A stretch of 64,000 bases of DNA from JBIQJD01 sp044507695. Lineage in GTDB: Bacteria > Bacteroidota > Ignavibacteria > Ignavibacteriales > Ignavibacteriaceae. The notes under the pieces are model-generated. The model was given only the letters and a program-made list of their open reading frames with translations, was not told the DNA's origin and did not search any database. A program made the translations under genes and the position numbers. The stretch covers positions 124,001 through 188,000 of the forward strand of contig JBIQJD010000003.1 in NCBI GenBank assembly GCA_044507695.1. The letters are read 5' to 3'. Within the stretch, counting starts at the first letter, position 1. Every line of letters starts with the position of its first letter. Below, one piece after another: positions 62,771-64,000 of this stretch.

Positions 62771-63187
62771 ATGACAGATAATCAAAATGATGTTAATGTA
62801 CAAACTGAACAAAATGTAAAAACAGAAGAAAACCAAAACTGGGAATGTGCTTTTGAAAACGGAAGAAACTTTGCACCGTTCGTTGATATTTATGAAACAA
62901 AGGATGAATTTGTACTTGTTGCAAACATGCCCGGTATTTCAAAAGAAAATGTTAAGCTTAAATTTGAAGAAGGTTCTTTATCAATTTTTGGCAAGGTTGA
63001 TTTTGAGAACTTGCTCAAAAGAAAATATCTTCTAAAAGAGACAGAAATTGGAAACTATTACAGAAAATTCAAATTATCCGATTCAATTGACGAATCGAAG
63101 ATTGAAGCATCTTATGAAAACGGACAACTTACTGTAAAACTTCCAAAGCATGAAAGAGTAAAACCCAGAACGATAAATATAAAATAA
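62771..63187 (+). CDS. Hsp20 small heat-shock protein
   Basis: The 138-residue cytoplasmic protein has the alpha-crystallin domain (about residues 35-130): FAPFVDIYETKDEFVLVANM, PGISKENVKLKFEEGSLSIFG and FKLSDSIDESKIEASYENG, followed by the conserved LTVKLPK strand. The C-terminal tail includes PRTINIK, the I-x-I/V docking motif. It holds unfolding proteins for DnaK to refold. A good ribosome binding site (GGAGG, 62760-62764) precedes the ATG, and a terminator follows 17 bases after the stop. Confidence 0.93.
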   Translation: MTDNQNDVNVQTEQNVKTEENQNWECAFENGRNFAPFVDIYETKDEFVLVANMPGISKENVKLKFEEGSLSIFGKVDFENLLKRKYLLKETEIGNYYRKFKLSDSIDESKIEASYENGQLTVKLPKHERVKPRTINIK

Positions 63188-63204
63188 ATTACACTTTTAC
63201 ATTT

Positions 63205-63229
63205 AGCCCGCATTAAGCGGGCTTTTTTA
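63205..63229 (+). terminator. Intrinsic terminator after hsp20
   Basis: AGCCCGC (63205-63211) pairs with GCGGGCT (63217-63223) with a five-base ATTAA loop and continues into a run of T residues. It ends the dnaK-hsp20 unit. Confidence 0.92.
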
Positions 63230-63318
63230 TTTTTAAATATGAATGATAAACCTTATGTTTTATTATTACAATTGAATGATTATCTTTTCCTTAAAGTTTT
63301 TGAATAACTCTTTTCCGA

Positions 63319-64000
63319 ATGACACACAGTTCAAAAAAAAACAGAATAATCTTTATTGATTTGATCAGAGCATTTGCCGTACTGCAAATGGTGCAAGGTC
63401 ATACGGTAGATGTGCTTCTATCCAATGATTTCAGGAACCTGGAATCACCTGTATTTGCTCTTTGGTTTTTTATGCGCGGAATGACCGCACCAATATTCCT
63501 GTTTACTGCTGGTACCGTTTTTACCTATTTACTCCGGCTTCATCGTGAACCTTTCTCTTCCAATCCAAGAGTAAAAAAAGGATTTAAAAGATTTTTACTT
63601 TTAGTTTCACTGGGATATTTATTACGCTATCCTACTCCAACCATTGTTGATTTTTCAAACGTTAGTACAAATCAATGGAGAATATTTTTTGCTGTTGATG
63701 TGCTCCAACTGATTGGGTTTGGTTTGTTATTTATAATTCTAATTTCCTGGGCTGCGGAAAAATTTAAATTGAGTGATTTTATTGTATACCCATTTTTTGC
63801 ATTATTCTTTTTCGTTCTACATCCGGTTTTTTCTCAGATTAATTGGATTGATTATTTCCCGGCTCCGGTTGCCGGATATTTTTACCGCGGTACCGGTTCA
63901 CTCTTTCCGCTCTTCCCATGGGCAGGATACGTTGTTGCCGGTGCAATTCTCGGAAGCTTCCTTGCAAAAAATCCAGATATATTTAAATCAACTAAATTCA
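63319..64000 (+). CDS. DUF1624 / heparan-alpha-glucosaminide N-acetyltransferase-like membrane protein, 3'-truncated
   Basis: The frame opens at the ATG 63319 and is still open at the window edge, so only the first 227 residues are visible. The start RIIFIDLIRAFAVLQMVQGH is the signature of the DUF1624 acyltransferase group, with the conserved Asp-Leu-Ile-Arg and Gly-His. At least four to five hydrophobic segments follow (FMRGMTAPIFLFTAGTVF, FLLLVSLGYLLRY, LIGFGLLFIILISW). Relatives move acetyl groups across or within the membrane to modify glycans; the substrate here is unknown. It is separated from hsp20 by a terminator, so it is an independent gene. Confidence 0.82.
   Translation, partial: MTHSSKKNRIIFIDLIRAFAVLQMVQGHTVDVLLSNDFRNLESPVFALWFFMRGMTAPIFLFTAGTVFTYLLRLHREPFSSNPRVKKGFKRFLLLVSLGYLLRYPTPTIVDFSNVSTNQWRIFFAVDVLQLIGFGLLFIILISWAAEKFKLSDFIVYPFFALFFFVLHPVFSQINWIDYFPAPVAGYFYRGTGSLFPLFPWAGYVVAGAILGSFLAKNPDIFKSTKF

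Noticed and set aside
1..64000. Insertion sequences, prophage, CRISPR arrays or toxin-antitoxin genes
   Set aside because: No transposase, integrase, phage structural gene, spaced direct repeats or toxin pair was recognised; gene content is housekeeping and uniformly AT-rich.

Overview
The window is a 64 kb, AT-rich, gene-dense chromosomal segment with no insertion sequence, prophage, CRISPR array, tRNA or rRNA that I could recognise. The gene content points to a free-living Gram-negative of the Bacteroidetes/Chlorobi (FCB) group, most likely the Ignavibacteria. It carries SprA and PorX (type IX secretion), a pheT-coiled coil-zapA-rny block, DUF1573 and Ig-like lipoproteins, and GH97. A few promoters resemble the Bacteroidetes form (TTTG, about 20 nt, TAnnTTTG). 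TTG starts are frequent. The lineage is an inference; no rRNA is present to test it.

Layout. 1-4.7 kb: end of pheT, a coiled-coil protein, zapA, a probable 6S RNA, rny and a strong terminator. 4.7-13 kb: a secreted GH18 enzyme, coaE, monofunctional prephenate dehydratase, proline dehydrogenase, tsaD, a chorismate mutase-MltG fusion and an Ig-like lipoprotein. 13-18.7 kb (minus strand): SPOR lipoprotein, hutI, ftcD, fchA, a NamZ-type muramidase and a secreted unknown. 18.8-24.7 kb: glgA, a GmhB-like phosphatase, lipoprotein, outer-membrane barrel and TPR protein, closed by a terminator. 24.8-27.9 kb: glyA, tatC, polyprenyl synthase. 27.9-29.7 kb (minus): HisA-like, cNMP-binding and UspA genes. 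30-38.3 kb: bioY, an HdrD-like Fe-S membrane protein, an H1-like protein, a CapA-like protein, an NCS2 permease, a membrane protein and GH97. 38.3-41.2 kb: a 48-residue membrane protein, a small unknown, YdeI and prfC. 41.4-44.5 kb: hpnC-hpnD-hpnE for squalene. 44.5-46.6 kb: M28 peptidase and a DUF985 cupin. 46.8-58.9 kb: sprA, porX, tsaE, tsaB, DUF1573, accD, panC. 58.9-60.5 kb (minus): coaX, birA. 60.8-64 kb: dnaK, hsp20 and the start of a DUF1624 membrane protein.

Functional links. coaE, panC and coaX serve coenzyme A synthesis; bioY, birA and accD serve biotin use and fatty acid synthesis. tsaD, tsaE and tsaB make t6A. hutI, ftcD and fchA form the lower histidine-degradation branch feeding folate. 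sprA and porX are the pore and the regulator of type IX secretion, although no protein here carries an obvious C-terminal sorting domain.

Most notable: the chorismate mutase domain fused to the cytoplasmic side of MltG close to a prephenate dehydratase that lacks one; the 6S-like RNA that explains a misleading 59-codon extension of rny; a HisA paralogue with altered active-site residues in a signalling-type operon; two genes (sprA, panC) whose family-consistent N-termini lie upstream of any ATG/GTG/TTG; and clustered TGTCAG repeats before dnaK.
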